Assembly (NCBI RefSeq): GCF_030272615.1
Contig: NC_081410.1
Location: forward strand, 566,327,152 to 566,391,151
Source: Cryptomeria japonica
Taxonomy: Eukaryota > Streptophyta > Pinopsida > Cupressales > Cupressaceae
Direction of reading: 5' to 3'
DNA: 64,000 nucleotides
The position numbers and the translations under genes are program-made. Below the pieces are notes generated by a model. It was not told the origin of the DNA, did no database searches, and was given only the letters and a program-made list of their open reading frames with translations. Positions 29,770 to 41,868 of this stretch are shown here, piece after piece (position 1 is the stretch's first letter; each line of letters starts with the position of its first letter).

Positions 29770-32700
29770 ATGAAGATGCTGCATATGCCCCGGGAAGAGG
29801 TTCTAGAATATGTTCTAGACATTGGAGATGCTTATCCGGAATGGAAATGTTTGATCGAGATCCGATATCTTTCATCGAAAATCATTGATGTTAATGAAAG
29901 ATTAGGGTTTCTTGGAGGAATTAAGGTTGAATTCACTTCATTTTTTATCACTTTGCATTTAGAGCGATTTAGAGGAAGTCTAAGGTGAATCAGAGCGATC
30001 GATATCATCTTGAATGATTTCACTAGCGATTGGAAGAGGTCTTTAGGATTTTTCACTGGCAGTGATTTACAGGAATTTATCTTCAATCATGGAAATGAGA
30101 TCATCATCTGTACCTATCTTTGTTTTAAATCTGACTGTTATTGATGTCAAGGACTGTCACAGACCGATTTTCAAGTGATATCTACATGTTGCTACCCTGG
30201 ACGATTCGGTTGGAGAATTTTCCCGTGTTCTGAAAGGAGTCATGTATGCCAAAGATGTAAGAGCTTATATGCACTGTCATTTTGAGGATTTGGGAATGAG
30301 TAATATTAAGAGCATGTACATGAATGAGCTAATGGTAGGTTCTAGAAAGATTAAGCCCAAATACTAGCATATTGTGGATTTAGGGTTTACTGACATTCTG
30401 GACATTCCAGAATTTGAAGATGAAATTGTTAGGTATATTTTGAGCAGGGTGCATGGAGAGTTTATCTAGTTAGATAGACCGTAGAAGATTACAAAGGAGG
30501 CCATCAGGGCAATCACTGGTTTACCACAGGTTGGGCAATGTCTGGAGAAGAAAGTTTCAAATGATCAGGTCAACAAGATTACCGATGCAACATCAAACAA
30601 GCGGTCAATGAGGATCCATACTATCATCGACACAAATATCAGATTCAGAAGCATGGTCATCAGTTACAAGGTAACACAATCAAACTGACTGAACTCTGTT
30701 TGTAACTCTTGTATTTATGCAACTCATAAAATGATGAGGGAGAATGAGAAGTTGGATCTATGTGGTTGGATGTGGGATCAAATGTTGATTAACCTAGGAA
30801 AGATTAAAGGAGAAAAGAAAGGAATTTTCTGGTATAGTAACCTAATTGTCTGTTTAATGCTATTTTCCATCAATGAGACTCCTGATATTGGGAAGAGAAA
30901 ATGGGCATTCGATATCCTAGGAGGGAGGTAACTAAAAAAATCAATTGCTACATTGGGTATTCAAAGAGATGCCAAAGTGTGGGGTTATTTTAAAGCATTT
31001 CAAAAGGATATGAATTCTAGGATGAGGGTTCCCAAGCACATTGTTGAGAAGTATTCAACTGACATATGCTTCATGGTCAAGAAAGATGAAACTTTGATGG
31101 AAGCTGTTAGACCTCGAAAGATTTGGATTGATGAAATGGGTTATGAAGTTTATGCATAGATACTTGCTGCTTATGCACAAATGATAATTGATACACCGGT
31201 AGATGAAACTATAAAAACCTTTGGCACTACTAAGAAGAAGACATAAGAGGTTGAAATTGAGTTCAACTGGAAGAAGAGAGAGAAGTACGAAGGAAAGGCA
31301 AGTAAGTTTGTTGAAATGGTTTCAGAGGACATCAAAGCATTGATTGATGTTATCCCGGAGAAAGGAAGGAAGAGAAAAGAACCAAAAATATTCATTGAAC
31401 CTATTGTAGCTGAATCAACATCTAAAGATGACACACCCTTGGCATTTAAAAGGGTATTGAGGAAGAAAAATGAAGAAACTAAGGTAGAAGCTAAGAAGCA
31501 ACTAGTTATAAAAGTTACTATTAGGGTACCAATACAGAGAAGAGCACCTAAAGAAACACCTTCAACCCCATCTGGTACTGGAAGGACAAAGAATAAGGAT
31601 GACATTGATCTGGCAATTGAATCTGGTAATGTAACTATCATTCCACCAAAGACTTATGCAGAGTTAATTGATGAGATTACTAAAGATGGTATGTTAAAGA
31701 ATGTACAATTTTATTATGAACATTTAGATAATGATTAACAAAGAGAGGTAGAGGAATTAGTTTTGTTGTATTTGGATATCTATAAGAAATCCTTGACAGA
31801 AATTGAAAACCAAATATCAACACAGTTGTATGATATTTTAGATGCTAGAAGACTATCATCAATGCAAGAAGACAAACTTGTAAAGATACAAGAGTTGTTA
31901 TTTGTTTGTGTTTCTATTGCTCTCGAGGAGATGGATAAGACACTTGAAGTTGCAGATAGGAAAATCTTTAACGAAACGCATAGAATAATCAGTCTTATGT
32001 TAGGTAGAGTAAATGACATAATCAAGGAGACCCACAAGCCATGAGTTAATTTTTTTTGAAGAGAATCGTGGTTTTTATACTTCACCGGAACCAAAGACAA
32101 ATACTCCAGACATCCTGGTTGAAGGAAAAGGAAAGGGTATTATGGGTACTTCACCCTCAATTTTGAAAAACATTAAGATAGTGGATATTGAGCCCTAGTA
32201 GATAGAAATGAACATGTAAATGTTGAGATATAGGTAGATACAAAGAGTGTAAAGGTTGATAATGTATAGGATACTAATGTTGAGGACAACAATCCTCCGT
32301 ATATAGATGTACAGGATGAGGTTACAGTTCCTAGGGAGGAATCGATAGTTACTGATACTGCACCAAGTGGGGAATCCACCAATGCAAGTGAGGAAGCCAT
32401 AAAGATTAAAGCATCAGTGGAGAAGAAAGGTGAACCCGGTAGGGAACCGATAGTGAGTCCATCATTGTTGTCAATTGACACCTCGTGGGTTGAAAAGAAA
32501 TGCATAACCGAGACGAGCTCTACTAAACTCATGATGATGGCTACACATAAAATTTTGAAGGAGGGATCTATGGATAAAGGGGTTATTGATCAGTCTATCA
32601 CTGTTTTGCATAGACTAGTCCTAGAGTGCAAGTTTGAGAGAGAAGTGAACCCATCCCGTAAGATTAAGACAATCACAGAGCACATTTCAAAATATTTTCA

Positions 32701-33286
32701 ATCCTTGCAATATATATCAAACAGAAAAGTATTAGAGAGGTTCACACAGGCAAAAAGAGACACATTTGATCAAGTGATTGAGTCTGAAAGGAAGAAGATT
32801 AATGATAAGTTGAAATTGACAAATAATGCATTGAGGCAGTGTACTAATATCTACAGAGTATGTTGTAATACAGGTTTGCTCACAGCTGAGATAGATAAAA
32901 AGATTAAGGATATTCAAGAGGAGATTGCAGGTATAGCCAATTATTTTGATGGATTAAATTCATTAACTGCATCTATAGATGGTCAAATTTTGGTTTTGGA
33001 AGCCCAAGTTTTTTCTCTTGAGAAGGAAAAAGATAAAATCATAAGGAGAGCCAGATGTCTTAGAGGATTGGTGAGTCCCCTATTGGATTCACTTACCGTA
33101 CATAAGAATGAGTGTATAGATCTAGTCCGTAAGTCTATGCTGATAGAGATTAATGAGAAAGAGTCATTTGCCCATATGCTAAATGGAATTGTATCTATTT
33201 CTAATACTTTCAAATCTGGTTGGGATACCTATCTTGAGCTATTAGAGAAGGCCTATTCAAATATTTTTAAATACATCCAGCTCTGA
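29770..33286 (+). pseudogene. very long unrecognised gene of the copia-type element
   Basis: From about 30100 to the stop at 33284-33286 one frame runs more than 1,050 codons, interrupted almost only by TAG/TAA/TGA codons. The start (KMLHMPREEVLEYVLDIGDA, 29770) lies in another frame, so at least one indel lies near 30000. Visible parts: KITKEAIRAITGLPQVGQC (about 30490) followed by MRIHTIIDTNIRFRSMVISY; GIFWYSNLIVCLMLFSINET; a Lys/Glu-rich middle (31340-31700); and a C-terminal ~290 residues (32417-33286) rich in Glu/Lys with long helices, probably coiled coil (LEKEKDKIIRRARCLRGLVS). I do not recognise the family. The EAIRAITGLP-like phrase is loosely reminiscent of plant mobile-domain/transposon-associated proteins (weak inference). 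It occupies the place of pol. Confidence 0.65.
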
Positions 33287-33387
33287 TAAGGTATTTTGGG
33301 ACATATTCATTGTATAGTCTTTCATTCTCCATCCCGGCTTTTGGTTTTTGGTACTTTTTTAGGTATTTTCTATGGCATTGATATCAA

Positions 33388-33587
33388 AGGGGGAGTGATA
33401 GTGATGTACAAAAGAAAAAGGGAGTTGTATACATTAGGGGGAGTATAAATGGAAAACTATGGAAGTATGGAGTATTTTGTATTGATGGATATTCAGCTCA
33501 GGGGGAGCAGGTTCAGGATGAAACCGCCAGTTGGAAACCTTGACTATTTTGCACATGAGTGTTTCCATCAATGCCAAAGGGGGATAT
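33388..33587 (+). other. 3' region with repeated polypurine motifs and polypurine tract
   Basis: AAAGGGGGAG-type motifs occur near 33389, 33438 and 33500. The polypurine tract AAAGGGGGATAT (33576-33587) directly precedes the 3' LTR. Several such motifs near the 3' end are usual in copia-type elements. Confidence 0.75.
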
Positions 33588-34528
33588 TGTTGGCAATTGA
33601 CACTCCATTGGTTGGTTTCAACATGTTGTCATTGATGACAACATGATAATTTATTCAGGATTCATATTTTTGGTTAGTTGTGTACCAACAGGAACTTCAC
33701 AAATATTTCACCGACACTAACACCGGCACCGACAGGCTGGAAGGAATTCTTTGGTTATTGGCAATGCAGGCCGACATGGTTTAGAATCAGGTTATCGGTA
33801 TTTGAGACCAATATATTTTTGATCTGGCATCAGCAATTATTTTTTATATTCATGTATTTATGTTATCTAGCTGACATGTATATTGATATTATAATTATCT
33901 TTGTAAGCTGACACAAGGCCTGATAAATTGTAAAGGGTATATAGGTCAGTTGGTTAGATCATTTTTGAAATATCATGAGTATATATATAAGGAAGGAAAT
34001 AATGAAGGAGATGCGAAATATATGAGAGAGATTATGTATGTGAGGATATTTTTGTAAAGGGTTATTCCAGTATAGGGTTAAGGGTTTCAGATCGGAATAG
34101 ATAAAGCTTAACCAAAACTGTTTTCAGGCATAGAAGATGATATCTTTGCAGTTCAATCATTTCTCCGGATTGTAGTATGGATTTGTATGTAGTCAGTGAG
34201 GCTCATTTTGTGATTGACTAGTGTGCTCTAGGCTGTAAGCCATCCTGCAAATGTAGGCCCCTATATTTTGGAATATCTCTTCATATGGCCAGTGGATTGA
34301 TATTGTGGGTCACAAATCCCACCATGGTTTTCCTCTTTGAGGTTTTCCACGTATAATTCTACCTGTTATGGTATTCATTTATGTGATTGACTTATTGGTT
34401 GCTTTACTTATTTCAATTCTATATGTACCGGTATACCAGTTGGTGTATGCATGTTTTAATAAGGTTAAAATTATTTATTCCGGTAGAACACCGATTCACC
34501 CCCCTCTTAGTGTTCTTGGATTCCAACA
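33588..34528 (+). repeat. 3' LTR of copia-type element
   Basis: Starts TGTTGGCAATT, ends TTCCAACA, aligned with 27620-28550 with many substitutions and small indels. The divergence suggests an old insertion. Confidence 0.9.
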
Positions 34529-34594
34529 TAACATTAGGGATTGTTGGTTCCAGTGGGTTTGCCCCTTGGTGAATCCCTCTCTTATGGTTCTCTA

Positions 34595-35300
34595 GAGCTG
34601 CATGATGCCTCACATTGCTTGGGGTTTGTGGAAGGAAATAAATAATAGGATCTTCAGGGACAGGGAATCCTCACCTATTGTTGTGGCCCATAGAATTCAG
34701 AACACTATTAAGGAAAAAAAATTTTCCTCCTACCCCTATCACAATGGAGACCCTTAGATTGACATCTTTCAACGGGATTTAGATATCATCCGTAGATGGA
34801 ACTTAAACTGGGATATCTCTATTCCAAGTGTCAAGATAAGACAACCCCAAAGTAATTTTATTTGGATCCCTCCACCTAGCGGTTGGATTAAAATTAATGT
34901 TGATGGGGCAATTAAGGGTAACCCTAGGCCGGCTAGTTGTGGGGGAGTGGCTAGGCATCACAATGGTAAGCTTGTCTCAATGGTGGCACTCCCCTTGGGC
35001 ACCGAGACAAACCACTACTTGGAGGCTTATGCAACTTATATTGGTTTTTAGATGGCAGTTAGAGAAGGGTTTAACCATGTTTGGTTGGAGAGTGATTCGA
35101 TGAACATAATCAAATGCATTAATAGACAACAAGAGCCAGGTTAGACAATCAAACATTTGATCAAATATTGTCATCTCATGATTGCCAATCTCGATGATTT
35201 TAAAGATTCTCACACATATCAGGAAGGGAATGCTCCCATCGATTATATGGAAAATCTTGGGTGGATTATGTGGAGGTTAAATGATGGACGGAAATGGAAA
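34595..35300 (+). pseudogene. LINE-type tail with RNase H-like domain, decayed
   Basis: The frame reads AWGLWKEINNRIFRDRESSP, a phrase common at the end of plant LINE RT polyproteins. RNase H (RVT_3-like) follows: WIKINVDGAIKGNPRPASCG (catalytic Asp), HYLEAYATYIGF (Glu) and VWLESDSMNIIKCINR (Asp). Two TAG codons (after IGF and after QEPG) and one earlier break the frame. RT and endonuclease are missing, so this is a 5'-truncated or interrupted element. The copia-type LTR element ends only about 65 bp upstream and may have inserted into it. Confidence 0.75.
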
Positions 35301-35429
35301 GTTTCCCAAGAAAGTTGTACGAGATGACTAGAAAGGACACCGAATTAATGGGCCACTCATTACCAACTCATAATGATAGAATGTTGTTGGGATAATATCT
35401 CATGGTGAAAGTTTTTCATGCCTCACAAT

Positions 35430-36810
35430 TCTTTCTATAGAATATTTTGTGAGCGGTTGGGATAATGGTATCCTTAAGGTCTATGGTGTTGAATTTAGGA
35501 TTGATGAAGATTTTATTGTTGAAATTACTAGTATGTAGACAAAGCGAAGGAAATTTTATAGAGAATGGAAATCTGTTGACGAAGCTATCTCCACTTTCCT
35601 CGATAAGCAAAAGGAGCAAAATAGGGTTCAGAAGATGGCTGATGGTGGCTACAATCAGAAGGATCTTCAGATGCCTTGGGCCGATGTGGTGGAGGTTATC
35701 ATGAGATACATCACTCTTGATGGTCGGTATGCGAGCATTTTTTCCTACAACTTTGTCATTTTGAATCACTTCAGGCATGATAGAAAAATTTCCATTATGT
35801 TTTGTCTTTTATCTTCTTTAAGACATAGTATGGAGAAACATGCAGAGAATGTGGATAATTCGGTCCTTCATGAGGGCCTTTTTCATCTTATTATGGATTA
35901 TGCCAAAGCCCATGCAGTCAAGTTGTCCACTGTTTTGAAAACCCATGTTTCTTAGATTCTAAATTGGAGGTTGAGGTGGTTTTAGACATGGATTTGTAAG
36001 GGGAGGATAGCGGGCTTGCCAAGGACTGGCAAGATCAAGATATGTCTAACGACCCCGAGTATTGTCCACCTTTTGGTGAGGGCCCTATTCAGAATATTAC
36101 CCCTAGGATAGGGAGTAGTAGGCGCAAAAAGCACCCTAGGTGGACCGCTAGCAAACCTAAGAAGCCCAAATTTGGAAAGGGGGGACCAATAAAGATGGTG
36201 AACAGGAGATTGAGATTGAAATCCCCATTGACATTGGTCCTAAGAAATAGGGGAAGGCTATCATTGACCCATTTTTGGATAAATGCATTTCCTTTGTGGC
36301 CAGCAATCAGTTGGATTGTCTCTGACATATGGGCATGGAGATTGAAGTGTTAAAAGAGGGTATAAAGGGTATTGTGGATACTTTTACGGATAACCTTGGA
36401 CCCAATAATATGGAGAAACTTCTCAAGTTGACCTATAAATTTAGTGAGGACGTGGACAAGATGAAATCAAATCATGAAAGAAGAATATATAATTTGGAGG
36501 TGAGTGTGGAAGAAATCAAAGGAAACGTTTGAAAAATCGGGTTGAGATCAGCAAGACCACCATGAATAATAGTTCTGAAGGCTTGATGAGGGTCAATAAT
36601 ATGATTGTGGATTACAGGGTTGATCCTATTGCCAGTGTGACTCCTTCGGACTCCAAGAAGAAAAATAAAATGAAGGGTGCGGGTGGTCAGATTTCTCATC
36701 CCCACACTACGACAAGTCCATGTACCCGTATTAGGAGCAAGAACCAAGAGCAATGCAACACCATATTTATCATGGACCAGTTGGAGGATATCAACAGAAA
36801 ATTTATTTGA
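35430..36810 (+). pseudogene. unrecognised decayed gene downstream of the RNase H tail
   Basis: The longest clean stretch reads KMADGGYNQKDLQMPWADVV to KLSTVLKTHVS (35630-35955). It is preceded in frame by VEFRIDEDFIVEIT with one TAG. After a shift it continues with KDWQDQDMSNDPEYCPPFGE and a basic, Lys/Pro-rich segment (SSRRKKHPRWTASKPKKPKF). After another shift come MEIEVLKEGIKGIVDTFTDN and a helical Lys/Glu region, ending QLEDINRKFI. At least three frameshifts and several stops separate the parts. I know no function. Its place between an RNase H domain and a LINE-like 3' end suggests it was carried by a retroelement, but it could be an independent retro-copy. Confidence 0.6.
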
Positions 36811-37020
36811 AAGAATACAAATCTGTTGCATTCTTATCACTAGGTATCTGTTTCTTCTGGTCTTAGTCTTTTGTGTTTTTTTAGGTTGTTTTTTAGGCTT
36901 GGCCCAAATTCGTTTATCTTTTGCTACAGGTTCTGTATTGTGATGCTTCTTCTCTCATTTTTGTAAAACTTTTGGGTTTCAGGTCCTTGTAAAACCCATA
37001 TACCCTAATAAAAAAAATGA
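36811..37020 (+). other. LINE-like 3' end with A tail
   Basis: T/G-rich 3' UTR style ending GTAAAACCCATATACCCTAATAAAAAAAATG, a short A run after CCCTAAT. The minus-strand LINE tail at 48932 ends very similarly (TTTTACCCTAACC then A5), which supports reading both as LINE 3' ends. Confidence 0.6.
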
Positions 37021-37749
37021 TTTAGTGCTTGAATTCTATGTAGAATAGACAGTTTTCATTCATTTTCATGCAACATGGAACTTTTTGCAAAAAGGTCCAC
37101 TACTTTTCCTTTTTTTCTACTTTATATAAAGAATGATAGAAACTCTCAAATGAATCAAATCGAAGAGTATTTAGATACACATTTGAGGCTACACATTCAT
37201 CATAGACAACCAACACTCGATCTTGTATCATAAGGTGGAAATATTTAATTTTAAGGTGCATGAGAGCTTAAGGGAAAACTAGAGTAACAAGTTATCCAAT
37301 AAAATTTATTTATCCATTGAAATAATCTAAAACAAGGATTTTTCATCTCAAACACCTTTAGACTATAAAAAATACTAGAAGAAGAGGTAGGTGGGTCAAT
37401 ATTTGAGTTGGATCACATAAGATAACTTGTGTTAAATATTACAAATCAAGGGTGAGAAAACCCTTACAATTCTCTCTAATTGCACCCTAACATTGATAAC
37501 TTTTCTTAAAACACTTTGAGAGTAAATAACCAAGATTCCTCACCAGAAATTAGTCGACAACTTGTAAATTCATCATCAAGTAAAGTGCCTAGGTAAAGAT
37601 GCAAATAATTGAATATGAAAAAAATTAATATTACATTGACCTTGAGTAGAACATGATGAGTCCCACCAAGCATACTCAAAATTGAACATTGAGAGGTATA
37701 ATGGTCTTGATTAAAACCAATGCACCATAAATGGCCAAAAAAATTTGAA
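37021..37749. other. AT-rich interval without recognisable gene
   Basis: No domain, RNA or repeat recognised. Confidence 0.5.
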
Positions 37750-39080
37750 ATACTTGTGGGTGTGGGACATTATCTTTAATTCAACCTACATGACTACAAT
37801 TTTGGCTCCTTTAAATTTTTTTGATGAGCTCACACTAGTCCCTTGATTGAGGTAAACGAAAAGCCTAATAGAAGATATAAATAAAACCATAACCTACAAA
37901 GACCATAATCCAAGAGAGAGAATGATTTCATGGAGGTAAATTTATTGACATGATCTATTTAGATGGATTAAAACTAGTTGAATATAGATGGAAAGAAGGA
38001 ATAAAGGAAATAACCTCCCTAATAAAGTAGATGACAAAAATAAATAAATAAATCTCAATCACCAAAGTGAATAAAATCAATGGTAACAAAATAGGTAAAT
38101 GAAAATAACACATTTTTATTAGCTCTATAGTGAGGTTCAAGGGAAAAATTTATTCAAATTCTCTATAACATTTACATAAACCTTTGAATGGTGAAGTGAT
38201 TGGTCAAGAATATTTTTATAATATGGAAGGGATATTTTATTATTATTTTCTCTCATTACATTGATCAATAGGTTTATTTTAGGACTTCAATACCCTTGTT
38301 AAAATATAATCTATAAAGTAAAGCATGATTCTCTATAAAAATGACATAAAACATTGGGATGACTCATTAGTGTGGGACATTATCTTTAAGTCAGCCTCTA
38401 TGATTAAAAATTTGACTTATTTAAAAAAATTTATGAGCTCTCGCTTGTCCCTTGAAGGAAAAAAAGGGAAACGTGAAAATAAGATAAAAATAAAACCTAA
38501 TTTATGAAGGTCATAATTTATGGGAAGTGAATGTTTCATGGAACTAGGGTTTATACAAATGATCTCTTTAGATGGATCAAAACTAGTTGAATGCAGATGT
38601 ATAGGAAGAATAAAGGAAAACACCCCCAAACAAAGAAGATAGCTAAATAAAAGTATCTCAATTAGAAAAGTGAATAGACTCAATAGTAGCACAATAGGCA
38701 AAGGAAAATTGATCCTTTTTATTATCTATCATGAGGTTCGAGGAAAGAAACCCTAGGGTTGAAACTAAAAAATGGCAAGGTTTTAACAAAAAATATCCAT
38801 CAATTCTTGTTAGGTCATGCGACATTATAAAAAAGCTAACCCTCATAATTATTGGCCCTTCTACACTAAAATAAATGCATATATAACATTTACATCAACC
38901 TTTGAATGGTTAAATGATAAGTCAAGAATTTTTTATAATATTGAAGGACTCTTTTAGTTTTTATTTTTCCTCATTATAGTGATGAATGGGTTTGTTTTAT
39001 GGTTTTAATGCCCTTGCTAAAAAAGAACTAGAAAGTACAACATAATTTCTCTATATGAACAATGACTTAGAATATGTTAA
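37750..39080. repeat. tandem duplication of a ~0.6-0.7 kb AT-rich unit
   Basis: Unit 1 (about 37757-38360) and unit 2 (about 38371-39080) share ordered landmarks. These include GTGTGGGACATTATCTTTAA, GGAATAAAGGAAA, ATAACATTTACAT(A/C)AACC and ACCTTTGAATGGT, with many substitutions and a ~100-bp extra segment in unit 2. The duplication lies about 0.5 kb beyond the 3' end of the esterase gene. No coding capacity. Confidence 0.8.
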
Positions 39081-39591
39081 TCATAGAGTTTAGTAATTTT
39101 GTTTCTATGTAAGGGACTCCTATTTAGCATTGAGCTGCGTACACTCTACAAAATAAGTTATATTTTAGAATACAAGAACTAATCCTCGAAGGACATTACT
39201 ACTGGAAAGATTTATAATAAGTGCGTTACTCCATGATTTTGGTTCAAAATTCTTAAATATGTTGCCTGCATTTTCCTTCTAGGATAATACCGCATACTTT
39301 ATGAAATAGATAGATTTTATTGCTCGGTAAATTATATGATAAATAGAAACAAATAGCACTCCCATCATCTTTAATTAATAAATATTGAGTCTTCCATATT
39401 ATTCAGTAGATTGCCGAAGAAGAGCAAACAAAGGTACATGGGAATTTCAACCGTGTTTCTTTACACTGTTTGACTGAGAATAAAACCCTTTCAGATTGCT
39501 GCGATAGCGTAAGCAAATTATTCGCAATGTTTACACAACAAATTGAATAGCAATTAAAAAAAACTGTATACAGGTATATCGTAAACATCAG
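39081..39591. other. 3' flank of the esterase gene
   Basis: AT-rich. It includes the probable 3' UTR of the minus-strand esterase gene. I cannot place a polyadenylation site with confidence. Confidence 0.4.
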
Positions 39592-41441
39592 TTACAAGCC
39601 CGAAGTATAAGCGACTCCTGTAGCTGGAATCCACGAAGTCCCAGAGATGAATTGAGCAACTGTGAACTTGGCGGCTTCAGTGGCACTGCTGAACACATGA
39701 AACCCAGGCCAGTTCACACGTTTTGACGTTCCTGCACCACCTCCGGTGTTGCTGTATTCCCCGTAGTATAACGTACTCAGAGCAAAGTTCCCGTCCCATT
39801 CCAACCATCCAGCCGGGTCAATGTGATCGCCCAGACTGGATTTCATATACACAGTGCGAGAGTATTCCATCCACGGCCTCCCCAGGTATGTCTTAATGGA
39901 CCCTTTCACAGCTTCGAGATCGGAAGACGCGGAAACTATGCAATTCTGGACTGAAATTCCGGTGTTTTCATTAGGATCTGTTCTTGCTTGGGCAGTAATT
40001 GTGTTCATCTGGTTGCTCATGGGACGTCGGGCGATGATATTGCTGTTCTGGATGACTACCGCAGCGTTGCCGAAGATGAAATCCACGGTGCCGTAGATAT
40101 CAACTTCGCGGTAGAACTGGCGGAGGGAGAAGACATACAAAGTGTCTTGGTAGCCTTTGATGCTGCACCGGTACACGGCCGACTGGTCAGACCCCACTCG
40201 AAGTGCCACAGCCTGGTGCTTCTCCGCCCCTGCCGTGTTCTCGAACGTCATATCTCTGGCCACGAATCCGTTGCCAGAAACAGCTGCAAGTGCACACACA
40301 AACACACAAATACAAAATCAATCACAAAATTCATTTGGCTGAATTCTAAACTTTCTCCTGGTTTTGAAGTCTTACCGACAGTTGCAGTTTTGAAGGTAGT
40401 GACGCCGTCTTGGACGCTCTTGCTTCCAGTCACCACGGTTTTATCCTTGCCGTCTCCCACCAACATCAAATTGGTTATCTTGTTGGATATGTCGATGTTC
40501 TCCTTGTAAGTTCCCGCCTTAATGTAAATGATGTATCTCTTGCTGCTCTGCACAGGCACAACGTTGATTGCTTCCGCGATTGTTCGGTAATTGCCGGAAC
40601 CGTCTTGGGCTACCACTGCATTCGCTTGGCTGGCCGGGCTTGACGCCTGCAATAGCTTGCGATCTCCCGCTGATAGCCACTCGGGGAATCCATCTTTACT
40701 CTAACTGCCATTGTGGGAATGGAAATCTCCGTTATTTACAGATAGCAGGCGGCGGTTATTAATGATCTTGGTGGGCAAAGTGGACAGTTTGAACATGGAG
40801 AGCGAGTTGCTCACTAGTTCTGACAAATTCACGGCTCTGGACGACAGGAGAGCCCTGATGGGATTGCTTGCACTCAAATTGAGATCACGAAATCCGTTCA
40901 AGCAGGTTTCCTGGTTTGTCAGAGCTGCACTCAGCCAAATAGGGGAGTCTGTGTGTAAGGAACCGTTGTTCGAGCAGACGTTGAGACGATCGATGGTATC
41001 TTCGAAGAGCTCCAAACAATCTTGCCACGCCGCGCGCTCTCTTTCATTCATCACATTGTTTTGGAGACTCAGAGCGAAGTCGTGGGCTTTCTGAGCCCTT
41101 TGCAAGCTCACTTGGAAAGCGAAGTTAGTGAGATCGTGAAGCTTGGCAGTCTGATAAGCAGGATAGGAAGCCATGGACGAGATACATCGCTCGGGATAAC
41201 GGGCTTTGCTACACGCCGAGTGCGCCACTTTGGAGACCGTTCTCCAAGCATGACGATGATGATGAGCGTTGTCGTTTGAGCCCACAGAAGCACTGACGGC
41301 CACAAACACGAGTGCGGCCACAACGAGAATTGACGTCAGAGCAACTACCACGCCTCTGCGTTTCGAATTTTCTGCTTTTTCTTCATCAACTCTGGCATAA
41401 ACACTCTTCATTTTGTTAAGCCAATGCTTCCGTTGTTTCAC
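39592..41441 (-). pseudogene. PME: pectin methylesterase (PRO domain plus catalytic domain) with one in-frame stop
   Basis: Pectin methylesterases remove methyl esters from cell-wall homogalacturonan. Start Met at 41441. Residues about 29-52 are a hydrophobic signal anchor (VVVALTSILVVAALVFVAVS). A PMEI-like PRO domain with its Cys residues follows (SACSKARYPERCISS ... WQDCLELFEDTIDRL ... NQETCLNGF). The processing site is NRRLLS. Then a TAG at 40701-40703 interrupts the frame just before SKDGFPEWLSAGDRKLLQ. The catalytic domain is complete: AGTYKENI, QAVALRVGSDQSAVYRC, GYQDTLY, DIYGTVDFIFGNAAVV and YLGRPWMEYSRTVYM. One 92-bp intron (40284-40375, donor GTAAG, acceptor TTGCAG) splits an Ala codon, as in many family members. 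The stop at 39592-39594 is TAA. Total about 585 codons, normal for a PRO-type enzyme. Apart from the single stop everything is intact, so it could be a very young pseudogene or a sequence error. Confidence 0.95.
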
Positions 41442-41539
41442 TGGCGAGGACAGAATTTGAGTTGCAAGAAAGCAAGCTTAAAGCTTCTTGGGAGAAATGT
41501 AATTGATGGTTTGAATCTCCAATGTGCCAAGCGTCGCAC

Positions 41540-41546
41540 TTTATAG
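41540..41546 (-). promoter_or_regulatory. candidate TATA box of the esterase gene
   Basis: CTATAAA on the minus strand about 100 bp upstream of the start Met, a normal spacing for a plant gene with a short 5' UTR. Confidence 0.55.
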
Positions 41547-41761
41547 TTGCAATCCATCGAGAATTGGACAATCAGTTTTGAAACGATAACTCCGGCGCTG
41601 CCATGAAATTCTTATTCTCTTACGTTGCCAATTGCTTGTCGTAGATTTCCTTTTTCTCTTTTACTTCAATCTAAACTCTAGATTATTGTCAAATACAGCA
41701 GCTACGAGAACCATGTATTCGACAGAATGTCGTGCCGCATGAAATTGAGAGTAGCATTCAA

Positions 41762-41868
41762 CGTTGAAAAAGCCCACAACAAGCCCACAACAAGTTTGCA
41801 ATGTAGTTATATTCCATCATCGCCTACTTCGATTGAAAAAGCCCACAACAAGTTTGCAATGTAGTTAT
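41762..41868. repeat. short tandem duplication upstream of the esterase gene
   Basis: TTGAAAAAGCCCACAACAAG and GTTTGCAATGTAGTTAT occur twice about 60-70 bp apart (from about 41763 and 41832). The first copy holds an extra CCCACAACAAG. Confidence 0.85.

Larger units (their letters stand above)
27620..34528 (+). mobile_element. copia-type LTR element with gag-like gene and a giant unknown gene, no pol
   Basis: LTRs at 27620-28550 and 33588-34528 start TGTTGG. The left one ends CG where the right ends CA. The primer site TGGTATCAGAGC (28553-28564) matches initiator tRNA-Met, and a polypurine tract AAAGGGGGATAT abuts the right LTR. Inside, one decayed reading frame holds a coiled-coil/zinc-knuckle protein (28619-29750). 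A second very long frame (about 29770-33286) matches no protein I know. No integrase, RT or RNase H motif is visible. Copia-type is inferred from the primer site, LTR style and repeated GGGGGAG motifs near the 3' end. The element would need enzymes from another copy. Confidence 0.85.

Noticed and set aside
39854-41323. Plus-strand open frames across the esterase gene
   Set aside because: They are antisense shadows of a clear minus-strand gene.
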